Virus record (IMG/VR): IMGVR_UViG_3300024308_000022
Span: 52,043 to 116,042 of that record
Reading direction: 5' to 3' (one strand)
DNA from: a virus
Length of the DNA: 64,000 bases
Shown: positions 42,675-51,289 of the stretch, piece by piece
Layout: every line of letters begins with the position of its first letter
How positions within the stretch are numbered: position 1 is the stretch's first letter
Translations under genes and position numbers: made by a program
Notes under the pieces: model-generated
Told to the model about the DNA's origin: nothing
The model's input: the letters and a program-made list of their open reading frames with translations, nothing else
The model's database searches: none

Positions 42675-44903
42675 ATGTCCAATCCATTTGTTCTAGCGCC
42701 TGAAGAGTATAAGCGCTCGTTAGATTTTTATAAAACGTACGCACGTGACGTTGCGAAGTACATCAGCTTGCGTACAGGGAAACCCTTCGAAGAAGTTTTA
42801 AAATGGGTAGTAGCGAACACCAAACCTGGGAATACAGGAAAGTTTCCTTTTGTAGACCCGAAGGTAAAGATACTGGAACGTGAGGTTGACGGGGATCGTG
42901 AACAGAAATTAGTCCCTTTAACAGAGATTCTCAAAAAAGCAGTACGTTTAGGGTCTGCGATTGCTCCTAACTTAACGGTGTACGCGAACCCAAAAGTCAA
43001 AGAGTCTCTAACCGGACGTTACTTAGTAGGCGAGCTTGCTAACCGAAACAAAAACAAAGGGTTGATGTTTGACGCGAAACGTGCGGGGAACACACTGATG
43101 CAGAACATCTACAACAACCGACAGAACCGAAACAAGATCAAGTGTAACTCAGTCTCAGGTGCGCATGGTACGAAGTCGTCTGTATTGTGTTTGGTCTCAG
43201 CTCACAGTACACTCACCAGTACGTGTCGTAGCGCGTCTTCCAATACAAACGCGAACGTAGAGCGTTTTCTGTTAGGAAACCGTCACTACTGGAGCTATGA
43301 AATCGCACAGCAGAATATCGTCAGTATTGTCAACCACTCCGACTACGACGCTATACGCGCTGCGATGCAAAAATATAAACTTGGGTATCCAAGTGTAGAG
43401 TACACGTTTGAACACGTGTTACGTTCCACGCGGTTGTACTGGAGAAGTCCAGAACTCGAAGAGAAGCTGCGGTTGTTGGTAGAAGCGTTATCGGACATCG
43501 AAAGAGCCGCGTATGTCTATACGGGGTGTATGTACAGCTTAGCGGAGTTACATCCTGAGTTTGTACGACGTCTACTTGGTGGTTTATCTGAGAAACCTAC
43601 ACAACACATCCCAGCGGAAGAAACGGCTGGGTGGATTAAAAAGTTAGACGAAGACGCTCAGATCCTGCTAGTGATCATCGCACACCGCGAGCTCGACGGG
43701 AAAAAACTCAAGGACGATGACGTTGTGAACGGACCACATTACGGTTGGATTGGTGCGTTAGCGAAGCAGTTGTACGAAACCGTACAGGACTACGCAGACT
43801 TCATCCGTGCGTTTTGGCGTACACCCAACATGCCAGCGAGTATGGCTCACTTTCCTGAATCGATACGTAGGTGTGTGGTGGCGTCAGATACTGACTCCAG
43901 TATCTTCTCTACCCAGTACTGGACAGAGTGGTATGTCGGGGAGTTGGAGTTTGGTGAACGTAGCGCAAACGTGAGTGCTGCGGTCACTTATTTGTGTTCT
44001 CAGTTGACCGTACACCTACTGGCGTTGATGTCAGCGAACATGGGTGTGGTGACAGAGAAAATCCACATGCTGGCAATGAAAAATGAATACAGTTTCCCTG
44101 TGTTCTTTTTAACCAGTATGGCAAAACACTACTTTGCAAGCCAAGCCGTAAAAGAAGGGATTGTCTTTAAGAAACACGAACTGGAGATCAAAGGAGCGAC
44201 GTTACGGAACTCCAAAGCCCCTACGTACTTAATGGACAAGTCGGATGAACTCATTGAAACGATACTGACGACGATTTCCAGTGGGAAGAAAATAGAGCTG
44301 CGCGCAATACTGCAGCAAGTCGCAGACGAAGAACACCGTATTAAACACGGGATTGGAAACGGCGATTCGTTGTTTTTCTCCACAGCAACCATCAAACCTG
44401 CGAAGGGGTACAAAAACGAAAACTCTCCGTATTTGAACTACACGTTATGGCAGGAGGTCTTTGCACCGAAATACGGAGTCATCACCGAACCTCCGTACCG
44501 TGCGATTAAGATGTCGATGTTGACTAATACACCGAACAAAGTCAACACGTGGTTGGATTCCCTGCCCGACCAAGACTTAGCCGAACGATTCCGTCAGTGG
44601 ATGCGTAAATACAACAAAAAGTATTTAACGACTATCTACCTACCCATCAGTTATGCTGAAGTCCACGGAATCCCAGAAGAGTTACTGGAGATGATGAACT
44701 ACCGGAAATTGATCTATGGGTTAATGACCAGTTACTATTTGATCTTAGAGTCCTTGGGGTATTACACCCACGAGAAACATCTAACGAAAATGGTATCAGA
44801 CTACTTCCCTCCTTCGTGGGGGGTAGACGGCACACCTCCTGTAATAGAAGGTTGGGAGTCACGTGACATGACTCCGATGGTGGTTTGGAACAGCGAAGAG
44901 TAG
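42675..44903 (+). CDS. family B DNA polymerase, C-terminal half (split enzyme)
   Basis: ATG 42675 gives MSNPFVLAPEEYKRSL; a longer frame back to 42594 would start beside the terminator and was rejected. The 742-residue product carries motif B KIKCNSVSGAHGTKS near residue 155, motif C ASDTDSS near 404 and the following KNEYSFP element near 468, then a thumb-like region. No motif A (D-x-x-SLYP) and no 3'-5' exonuclease motifs are present. The catalytic Asp of motif A must therefore come from another gene, as in a split polymerase. It replicates phage DNA inside the phage nucleus. Confidence 0.85.
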   Translation: MSNPFVLAPEEYKRSLDFYKTYARDVAKYISLRTGKPFEEVLKWVVANTKPGNTGKFPFVDPKVKILEREVDGDREQKLVPLTEILKKAVRLGSAIAPNLTVYANPKVKESLTGRYLVGELANRNKNKGLMFDAKRAGNTLMQNIYNNRQNRNKIKCNSVSGAHGTKSSVLCLVSAHSTLTSTCRSASSNTNANVERFLLGNRHYWSYEIAQQNIVSIVNHSDYDAIRAAMQKYKLGYPSVEYTFEHVLRSTRLYWRSPELEEKLRLLVEALSDIERAAYVYTGCMYSLAELHPEFVRRLLGGLSEKPTQHIPAEETAGWIKKLDEDAQILLVIIAHRELDGKKLKDDDVVNGPHYGWIGALAKQLYETVQDYADFIRAFWRTPNMPASMAHFPESIRRCVVASDTDSSIFSTQYWTEWYVGELEFGERSANVSAAVTYLCSQLTVHLLALMSANMGVVTEKIHMLAMKNEYSFPVFFLTSMAKHYFASQAVKEGIVFKKHELEIKGATLRNSKAPTYLMDKSDELIETILTTISSGKKIELRAILQQVADEEHRIKHGIGNGDSLFFSTATIKPAKGYKNENSPYLNYTLWQEVFAPKYGVITEPPYRAIKMSMLTNTPNKVNTWLDSLPDQDLAERFRQWMRKYNKKYLTTIYLPISYAEVHGIPEELLEMMNYRKLIYGLMTSYYLILESLGYYTHEKHLTKMVSDYFPPSWGVDGTPPVIEGWESRDMTPMVVWNSEE

Positions 44904-44909
44904 GAGCAG

Positions 44910-44941
44910 CATAGAGGGAGGCTTTACGCCTCCCTCGTATG
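44910..44941. terminator. bidirectional hairpin with CATA/TATG ends
   Basis: CATA-GAGGGAGGC, loop, GCCTCCCTC-G-TATG, between the convergent polymerase gene and the minus-strand gene at 44956. Confidence 0.75.
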
Positions 44942-44955
44942 TTTGGTGAGTTTAC

Positions 44956-46188
44956 TTACGACTTAGCTAATTCAGCCTTAGCCAACTCGACGTAAGTGAT
45001 AATCGCTCGACAGAGTCTGATTTTCTGTTTTTGTATAAAGACAGCGTAGGACGCAGCCGAACTGGATAGTTTAGTCGCTAACATAACAGCATCTTCTGCG
45101 GCATCCCATACTTCATCTGGAAATTCTTTATTCTCCAGAGTTCGCGCGAAGCCTACCATAGCCTGGTCGAGTGTTTCAGATACAGCCAATAGTCTTTCGG
45201 CGGAATTTAAGAGGGAGTCGAGTTCAGAAATGGAGGGGATTGGTACAGTACACTCTTGGTGCGCCAGGCCCGATTCCGCGTGAAGCAGAGCGAATTGACT
45301 CCTCTCTACGAAGTTCGAAGGTCTGATATCACCGAGTGGTTCATAACACCCCAAAGCTACATTACCGTACTCCAAATCTAATCTGTGAGTGGGGTATCCA
45401 CTCACAGCATCTTTCACTACGGTCATACCTTTTAAGGATAACTTGAAATCGGCGCTGGTGTATTCTGGAACAGCCGTTCCTTGTGTCGCCGCTTGGATGT
45501 CTTTACTCACTCGCGTGAACTGGTCTAAGCGTTCCGAGTAGGAATCCATGACGATACCGAGAGCTTCATCTAAACTCAACATGGCTTTGTTTAAATCAGG
45601 TAGTTTACCATCAGAGTCGACCAGAAAGAGAACCTCACGGCTCTTTGTTGTAAACTTTACAGGGATCTGTTTGGATTCAGCCTTGTCGCTTTTTGCGGCT
45701 TTGATCTCTTTATCTAGTTCCTGAAGTTTTACTTTTTGTTGCTTTATCTCTTCTTTTAGTTCTTCCGACTTTTTGCTAGAACTACTGAAGAAAGCTTTCA
45801 ACTTCTTGAGCATCTCTGCGAAGAACTTCTTCACCATCTCCCACACGTCTTTCACGCGTTTACCGATCGACTCTGGAGAGTAAGTGCTCTCCATACCGGT
45901 GCGCAATCCGCCTAAACCTACGCGGTTCAGATGTACACGCGCCAACGCGTTCGCGTAGCTTAACGCTTCCTGAGACAGTTTACCGTTGTCTGCGTCAGTC
46001 TGTACTTGGTTTGCTAAAGCCGACAGTTCGTCATGGACGTCTAACGATTCGTCTAATGCTTCTTCTACTTCACCTAATTCTGCGGCTGCAGTCTCTACAT
46101 CGACCGTAGGCTCTTCCGAACCGACCAAACGTTGTTCTACGACCTCAGCACTTTCCAGCGCTAAAAATCGGTTTAATTTTTTTGACAT
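44956..46188 (-). CDS. internal head/prohead core-type protein (putative)
   Basis: ATG 46188 follows AAAGGGTG; the longer frame was rejected. 410 residues opening MSKKLNRFLALESAEVVEQR. This Lys-rich start followed by an acidic propeptide-like region (residues 15-65, many Glu and Asp) is typical of phiKZ-like inner-body or core proteins processed by the prohead protease after x-x-Glu. A charged coiled-coil lies near residues 145-190 (EELKEEIKQQKVKLQELDKE). The C-terminal half is helical. The assignment is by analogy. Confidence 0.6.
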   Translation of the reverse strand: MSKKLNRFLALESAEVVEQRLVGSEEPTVDVETAAAELGEVEEALDESLDVHDELSALANQVQTDADNGKLSQEALSYANALARVHLNRVGLGGLRTGMESTYSPESIGKRVKDVWEMVKKFFAEMLKKLKAFFSSSSKKSEELKEEIKQQKVKLQELDKEIKAAKSDKAESKQIPVKFTTKSREVLFLVDSDGKLPDLNKAMLSLDEALGIVMDSYSERLDQFTRVSKDIQAATQGTAVPEYTSADFKLSLKGMTVVKDAVSGYPTHRLDLEYGNVALGCYEPLGDIRPSNFVERSQFALLHAESGLAHQECTVPIPSISELDSLLNSAERLLAVSETLDQAMVGFARTLENKEFPDEVWDAAEDAVMLATKLSSSAASYAVFIQKQKIRLCRAIITYVELAKAELAKS

Positions 46189-46235
46189 ACACACACCCTT
46201 TTGGTTAAATTCTAAACAGTCCATAAAATGACAAG

Positions 46236-46269
46236 CATAAGGAGGGAGCACTACGCTCCCTCCGTTATG
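46236..46269. terminator. hairpin with CATAA/TTATG ends containing a stop codon
   Basis: CATAAGGAGGGAG pairing with CTCCCTCCGTTATG (one bulged G). The stop of the minus gene 46251-47426 lies inside it, at the loop side. Confidence 0.75.
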
Positions 46270-47426
46270 TACGCGAGTATCGTGTCTAACTTTCTGTTTA
46301 AGTAGTCGCGTGCATCTAACGGCATCGCAACGTCCTGTAACAGTTTTGTATTCACTAACCGACGGTAGTCTTTTAAGTACTCGTTCACTAACGCACGGTT
46401 GTTCTTGATCGCTTCGTTTTGAAACAGAATTCCAAAAACCGTTTCACACCAATCGAGTTGACAAAACCATCGCGCGACTTCTGCGGGAGTGGAGTGCACT
46501 CTTGTAGGGTAACAGTAGGTGTCCTCAGCTGCATTACTTGCATACATGTCCACACTCGGTATCCACTGGAGTAACGCTTCTGCTTGCAAAGCTCGTCCTG
46601 TACGCGTTAAGTTTGCGTGAAACTGTGCTGCAGTTTCCCTCACGTAGGTGTACGAGTCAGGAATCGCGAGAGGCGGACGATTGACTGATAACGCAGGCGT
46701 GTACCCTATGGCACTACGAAACACCGTGTTGTACCATGCGATGTTGTTGTAACTTGGGATTAAGTTCGCTAATGGGTATTGCACTAGAAACTGTCGTACT
46801 GACCCCAAAAAGACTCCACCGTTTTTCCTCAAGTGTTCTTTACGCCAACAGTGGTACTGGAATGCCAGTAAACCAAAGTCAATGGTAATAAACGCGTGCC
46901 CTGATTCTTCGGTGGTAATCTGTCCTGCGAGGATAGAGTAATCAAAATCTGTACGAGGATGGCTCAGCACTTGGATAGGACGTAAGTACATCCACTCGCT
47001 CGGTTTGAGTGTAAACTCGTCGTAGTAACTTTGTGTTAAGTACAGGTACTCGTAGACGTTACTTCCAAAGAACCGTTGGGTGGCTTGAAACTTTCCTACG
47101 TAACGGTCACTTCCTACTCCAAACCGATTCAGTAAGTTGGGAGCTAAGGATGCAGCTACGTCTGCAAAGCGATGTGGTGAACCTGTATCTGCAATCGGTA
47201 AAGAGTCTAATGCAGTCACGAGGAAGTGTGTGTTCTTCACCGCTAGGTTTCTCGTCCGGTAATGGTCCCTTACCGTTCGAAAGTTTTCACTGAATCGTCT
47301 TTCTATATACGGATACTGTCCGAGACGGACGCCTCCGTAAGCCTTTACACTCGGAGACAAAAATAAAGTCAGCACAATCTGCTCCTTGGTAAACATGAGT
47401 CTTGAAGACGTTTTCGCACATACCAT
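46251..47426 (-). CDS. virion structural protein (putative)
   Basis: 391 residues in the longest form; an ATG 10 codons later (MFTKEQIVLTLFL) is equally possible, as neither start has a strong site. Rich in Tyr, Phe and Arg, with FQATQRFFGSNVYEYLYLTQ. The location on the minus strand next to the core-type protein suggests a late virion component. No motif recognised. Confidence 0.55.
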   Translation of the reverse strand: MVCAKTSSRLMFTKEQIVLTLFLSPSVKAYGGVRLGQYPYIERRFSENFRTVRDHYRTRNLAVKNTHFLVTALDSLPIADTGSPHRFADVAASLAPNLLNRFGVGSDRYVGKFQATQRFFGSNVYEYLYLTQSYYDEFTLKPSEWMYLRPIQVLSHPRTDFDYSILAGQITTEESGHAFITIDFGLLAFQYHCWRKEHLRKNGGVFLGSVRQFLVQYPLANLIPSYNNIAWYNTVFRSAIGYTPALSVNRPPLAIPDSYTYVRETAAQFHANLTRTGRALQAEALLQWIPSVDMYASNAAEDTYCYPTRVHSTPAEVARWFCQLDWCETVFGILFQNEAIKNNRALVNEYLKDYRRLVNTKLLQDVAMPLDARDYLNRKLDTILAYITEGA

Positions 47427-47560
47427 CAGTGTTTATTTTTACTGCTGTAGTTATACTATGTAGAAAACACAGCAGGCTTTGTAAAAAGTGCCTGCACAGC
47501 CACTCTCTATGCGGCTAAACCCCCAAATTCCTATATCCGTAGACGACTCGAAAAATTTAC

Positions 47561-47582
47561 AGATATAGATTATAGAGTTGAG
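47561..47582 (+). promoter_or_regulatory. early-type promoter of the chimallin gene
   Basis: AGATATAGATTATAGAGTTG followed by AG, one base different from the element at 16530 over the first 20. It lies 63 bases before the chimallin ATG. Early expression is what is known for the phage-nucleus shell protein. Confidence 0.8.
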
Positions 47583-47644
47583 CACTAGGATAAAACCTAG
47601 CTCGATTGCAATCGAAATGTACGTAAAACAAAAGGAAGAAATAC

Positions 47645-49441
47645 ATGAAAGAACTGAACACTGCCAGCCAGAAGTCGACTCAGGCACAAGCAGAACAACA
47701 ACAAACGTTCACTGGTGAACAACCAGTCGCTCAAAACTTAGCTGCTATGTTTGCAGCACAAACCAGCGGTGTGATGCCGTTAAGCCCACACAGTCAAGTG
47801 CTGTCTGGCTACTTAGAAACTCTGAAGCCAATGGTAGACTCTGCCAACCGTGACAACTTCAAGTTCACCATGCTGGAACTGGATCAACAAACGACTCTGA
47901 TCCCAGTGTCAGCTGTAGCGATCGTGGGTGAGTACAAAAAGCAAGTTGCGGTGTACCTGATGTTATTAGCAGGTACTGCAGAAGAACTGCCGATGTTAGC
48001 CAAACGCAACGACAGCATCAACTTAGGTCAACGTGAGTTACTGTACCCACAAACCGTAGGTGACTTAACACGTGATCCTCAGTTCCAACCACTGGTGTCT
48101 AAAGCGTTAGCAGGTTTACCGCCAACGGCGTCATTCGTAGGCTTCAGTGTAGTACCCCGTGAAACTGCTCCAGGCGATGCCAAAGCCGTACGCGACGTGT
48201 TAGTCCGTGCAATGTCTGCTTTACAGTACAACTTAAAAGCAGCGTTACAGGAAGCAGGTCAGTACATCGTTTCTATGAAAGGTGCAAACCAAGCAGGCTT
48301 CCAATTACGTAGCCGTGTAGAGTTAGCGTCAGCTCCTGCTAAAACAGCAGGTGGTTTACCCGTACGTCGTGACATCACTGCTTCTGTTGCGTTGGTGAAC
48401 ACCAACACCAATGGTGGTTTGTTAGCGGGTCAATCTCGTAACATGGCTCAGCTGTCTGCCTTCTTAGACTTAGTCTACGTAGGCCCACGCATGATCGAAA
48501 CGCCATACCAGCCAGCTCGTGCTACTACTCAGCACTTCCAAGCGCGTATGGTTGTCACCGATCTGTCACTGAACGCCGGTGTGACCACGCCTGAGCACAT
48601 GGTGTTGGCATTAGCGTTAGCTGCTGAACCAATCCGTAGCCGTCAGTACATCAACACGTTCCACCGCCATGGCGCTGAGCGTAGCTTAGACGTGCTGTCT
48701 GCTGAAATGGCCGCTGAAGGTTTACTGCCAGCAGGTACTCGTGTGGGTGCTAACGAACCTACGTTCGACGTAAACCGCTTCTTCGCTGAATTCGTTCACC
48801 CAGAAGTAGCGGTCGTAGTACACATCCCAGAAACAGGTGAAGACACCTGGTTACTGAGTCTGTTACGTGACGCCTGTGCGGGTTCTGACACGGCAGTGAA
48901 GCGTTTCACACAAGCGTGTGATAACCTGACCTCTGGTAAGTTCTCTGAAGTGTTCCAGCGCTTAGGTTCTGGTCCTATCGGTAAAGTCGTCCCTACACGG
49001 GTTCCGTTAGGTTACTACACCAATGGCCACTCTGTGAAGTCCGACATCCGTGACTTCGACCACATGGCAATCTCTGCTATGGAAGGTGACAAAGACTTAA
49101 CCCAAGTCTACCGTTTCGATGAGTGTTACGATCCACGTCGTGCCTCTACCGAAGAACGTCTGACTGTACTGTGTCAGCTGCAGAAGAAATACTTAGGTGA
49201 CGTGGTGATCACTGACTACGCTACTGAAGTGATGTTAAACGATCGCGTTCTGTTAGCCCTGGTGACTGCGTTGGGTGAAGTAGGTGCGGCTCTGACTCCA
49301 GAGTACACACAAAACGAAACTCGCGTCGTACCTCGTGCAAACGTAGACGTGTTGTCTGGCGGTCTGTCTGCAAATGCATTCAGCACTGGCTACAACGCAC
49401 CGACGTTTAACAACGGTCAAAGCTTCCAGTCTCGCTGGTAA
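47645..49441 (+). CDS. chmA: chimallin, phage-nucleus shell protein
   Basis: 598 residues, close to chimallins of 201phi2-1 and phiKZ (about 600-630). The disordered N-terminus (MKELNTASQKSTQAQAEQQQ) and C-terminal tail (GYNAPTFNNGQSFQSRW) fit the flexible segments by which ChmA tiles interlock. The first ordered part runs PVAQNLAAMFAAQTSGVMPL, then LKPMVDSANRDNFKF, a layout I associate with ChmA. Strong codon bias, an early-type promoter and the RNA polymerase beta' gene next door (phiKZ gp54-gp55 order) support the call. It self-assembles into the lattice enclosing phage DNA. Confidence 0.78.
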   Translation: MKELNTASQKSTQAQAEQQQTFTGEQPVAQNLAAMFAAQTSGVMPLSPHSQVLSGYLETLKPMVDSANRDNFKFTMLELDQQTTLIPVSAVAIVGEYKKQVAVYLMLLAGTAEELPMLAKRNDSINLGQRELLYPQTVGDLTRDPQFQPLVSKALAGLPPTASFVGFSVVPRETAPGDAKAVRDVLVRAMSALQYNLKAALQEAGQYIVSMKGANQAGFQLRSRVELASAPAKTAGGLPVRRDITASVALVNTNTNGGLLAGQSRNMAQLSAFLDLVYVGPRMIETPYQPARATTQHFQARMVVTDLSLNAGVTTPEHMVLALALAAEPIRSRQYINTFHRHGAERSLDVLSAEMAAEGLLPAGTRVGANEPTFDVNRFFAEFVHPEVAVVVHIPETGEDTWLLSLLRDACAGSDTAVKRFTQACDNLTSGKFSEVFQRLGSGPIGKVVPTRVPLGYYTNGHSVKSDIRDFDHMAISAMEGDKDLTQVYRFDECYDPRRASTEERLTVLCQLQKKYLGDVVITDYATEVMLNDRVLLALVTALGEVGAALTPEYTQNETRVVPRANVDVLSGGLSANAFSTGYNAPTFNNGQSFQSRW

Positions 49442-49462
49442 GCTTTACTCCTCGTGACGAAG

Positions 49463-49490
49463 AAACAGGGAGCACTCCGCTCCCTGTTTT
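49463..49490 (+). terminator. rho-independent-type terminator
   Basis: Stem ACAGGGAG/CTCCCTGT with an A-run before and a T-run after, 20 bases after the chimallin stop. Confidence 0.85.
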
Positions 49491-49550
49491 CTTTGCCGCT
49501 TTTCCTTTTCTTTTCTTTAAAATTCGTTTCAATTCACTCAGGGAGTCACT

Positions 49551-50753
49551 GTGGTAGAAACAAACGAAAACGACGATGGCGTCTATCTAGAACTCGTCGA
49601 TTACGTGGAAATGTACGGCGCACAGTCCGTGCCACCGGTGTGTATCAATGACATCGACGCACGTACCGTGCAAGCAAAACAATTTCTGTCCAATTTAATA
49701 CGGACAGAGTACGATGGAGACCAAGTCAGCGTCCTCCCGTCGTGTGGGTGTGGGCATACCACAGGGCAGTATGCAGCAAGCATTAAACTGCGCTGTGAGC
49801 TGTGTGGTACCGTTCCCATGAGTATTCTCGAGCGTCCAATCGAGTCTACGTTATGGATACGCGCACCACGGGGCGTGAAAGCGTTGATTAACCCAACAAT
49901 CTGGTACATCTTAGACCAACTGTTTAAGAAGAACGGGATCAGTATCATGCGGTGGTTATGTGACCCCTACTACCGTATCCCGAGTGGTCATAGTGCGTTT
50001 GGAGAACAACTGGAAGCGTATGGGTTTCAACGGGGGTTGAATAACTTCTTTGATCACTTTGACCTGTACTTAAGTATCCTCGTGGATAACCGATTGTACT
50101 CAGGCTCACCCGATCGCAAAGACAACGTCATGGAGCTGGTGCGTGAGAACCGTGACTTGGTGTTTACTCCATATCTACCAATCCCAAACAAGATTGCGTT
50201 TATTACAGAGAAAACAGCGGTGGGTACCTACGCCGACTTCGGAATGGTAGACGCGATTGATGCAGCCTACACCATTCTCGACTTAGGGGAAGCGTACCAG
50301 AACGTACGGTTAAAGAAAGCAGAGAGTCGTGCAACGGTGTGTGTGGTACAACTCAGTGCGTACTACAACAACCTGTACAAGAACATTCTAGGTGGGAAGA
50401 AGGGATGGTTCCGTAAACACATCTTCGGTACACGTGCAAACTACAGCTTCCGTAACGTCGTGAACTCCTTGACAGGATGGCACTTATACTCAGAGCTGGA
50501 GATTCCGTGGACGACTGCGATTGCTGTATTGCAAGCACAGCTCACCAATAAGCTTTTGAAACGTGGGTGGGGTCCGAATCAGATTGAGAAATTCCTGTCT
50601 GAAAACGCTCACACTTACAACCCAGAGCTGGATGCACTCTTTGATGAGTTAATCAGCGACTCCCCTTACGTCGTTGGTGTTTATAACCCCATCGGTACAC
50701 AACCCCACGAACATCGAGAGATCCGTGGTATCCCGTGTATTTTCCATCGAAAT
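49551..50753 (+). CDS. RNA polymerase beta' N-terminal subunit, exon 1
   Basis: GTG start after GGGAGTCACT. The 401 residues encoded hold a Cys4 zinc ribbon CGCGHTTGQ...CELC (residues about 64-86), the N-terminal mark of beta', and KHIFGTRANYSFRNVV near residue 288, matching the bacterial GKRVDYSGRSVI double-psi-barrel entry. The frame stops right after IFHRN because a group I intron follows. HRN is the start of the conserved NRxPxLHR region, which continues in exon 2. The spliced product is 526 residues. Neighbouring chimallin suggests the phiKZ gp55-type non-virion RNA polymerase subunit. Confidence 0.85.
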
Positions 50754-51175
50754 TGACTTAGGTTTCCTTTACTGGTAACAGTAACGCCAAACTCCTCTAA
50801 CTGCTGGGACGATCTATCTAAAACTCTTTACCACAACGCAACTGGAAACGGTCTACGTGACGGTTTGAAAACAAAGAGTCTGGGTCTATCAGCAGCGAAG
50901 TTCCTAAGGGTGTATCAGCAGTATACATTACGGAATGTGTTCAACGACTATCGAAACCGCTTTCTTGCAATAAGAAAGAGAAGGGAGTAGAGTAGCCCGC
51001 AAGCGATCGAAAGGTCAGGTGGTTAGCCTAGCGCTAAGTAGTTTAAAACTATGCGAAACGAGGAGCTCCGTTATCCCTACTTATAACGGATGAAGATATA
51101 GTCTTTTATCCCAGGTAATTCTGGGGACGTTCTTTTAAGAACTGCGTAGGTGTCGCGCCCTACGTGAAAGCAAAG
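50754..51175 (+). ncRNA. group I intron 1 in RNA polymerase beta' gene
   Basis: 422 bases without an open frame. Core elements visible: CAACTGGAAACGG near 50835, GTGTTCAACGACTA at 50937-50950 (P7 5' strand), and GATGAAGATATAGTCT at 51089-51104 (P7 3' strand). P1 can form between exon GAAAT and intron GTTTC (50762-50766) with the required U.G pair at the splice site. The intron ends in G at 51175. Removing it joins HRN to PTLHELS in frame. Confidence 0.85.
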
Positions 51176-51289
51176 CCCACACTGCATGAACTATCCATGC
51201 AGCAATTCTTTATCAGCAGGATAAAGAAAGACCCGGCTATAAACTCAGTCAGTGTATCCACTCACTGTATAACCGGCATGAACTGCGAT
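51176..51289 (+). CDS. RNA polymerase beta' micro-exon 2
   Basis: 114 bases, 38 codons, in frame with exons 1 and 3 after intron removal. It encodes PTLHELSMQQFFISRIKKDP and a second half ending ITGMNCD. This is the region between NRxPxLHR and the catalytic loop of beta', and its last residues NCD are the start of NADFDGD. Without splicing this stretch has no start signal and was invisible as a gene. The exon ends in T, as group I 5' splice sites require. Confidence 0.85.
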
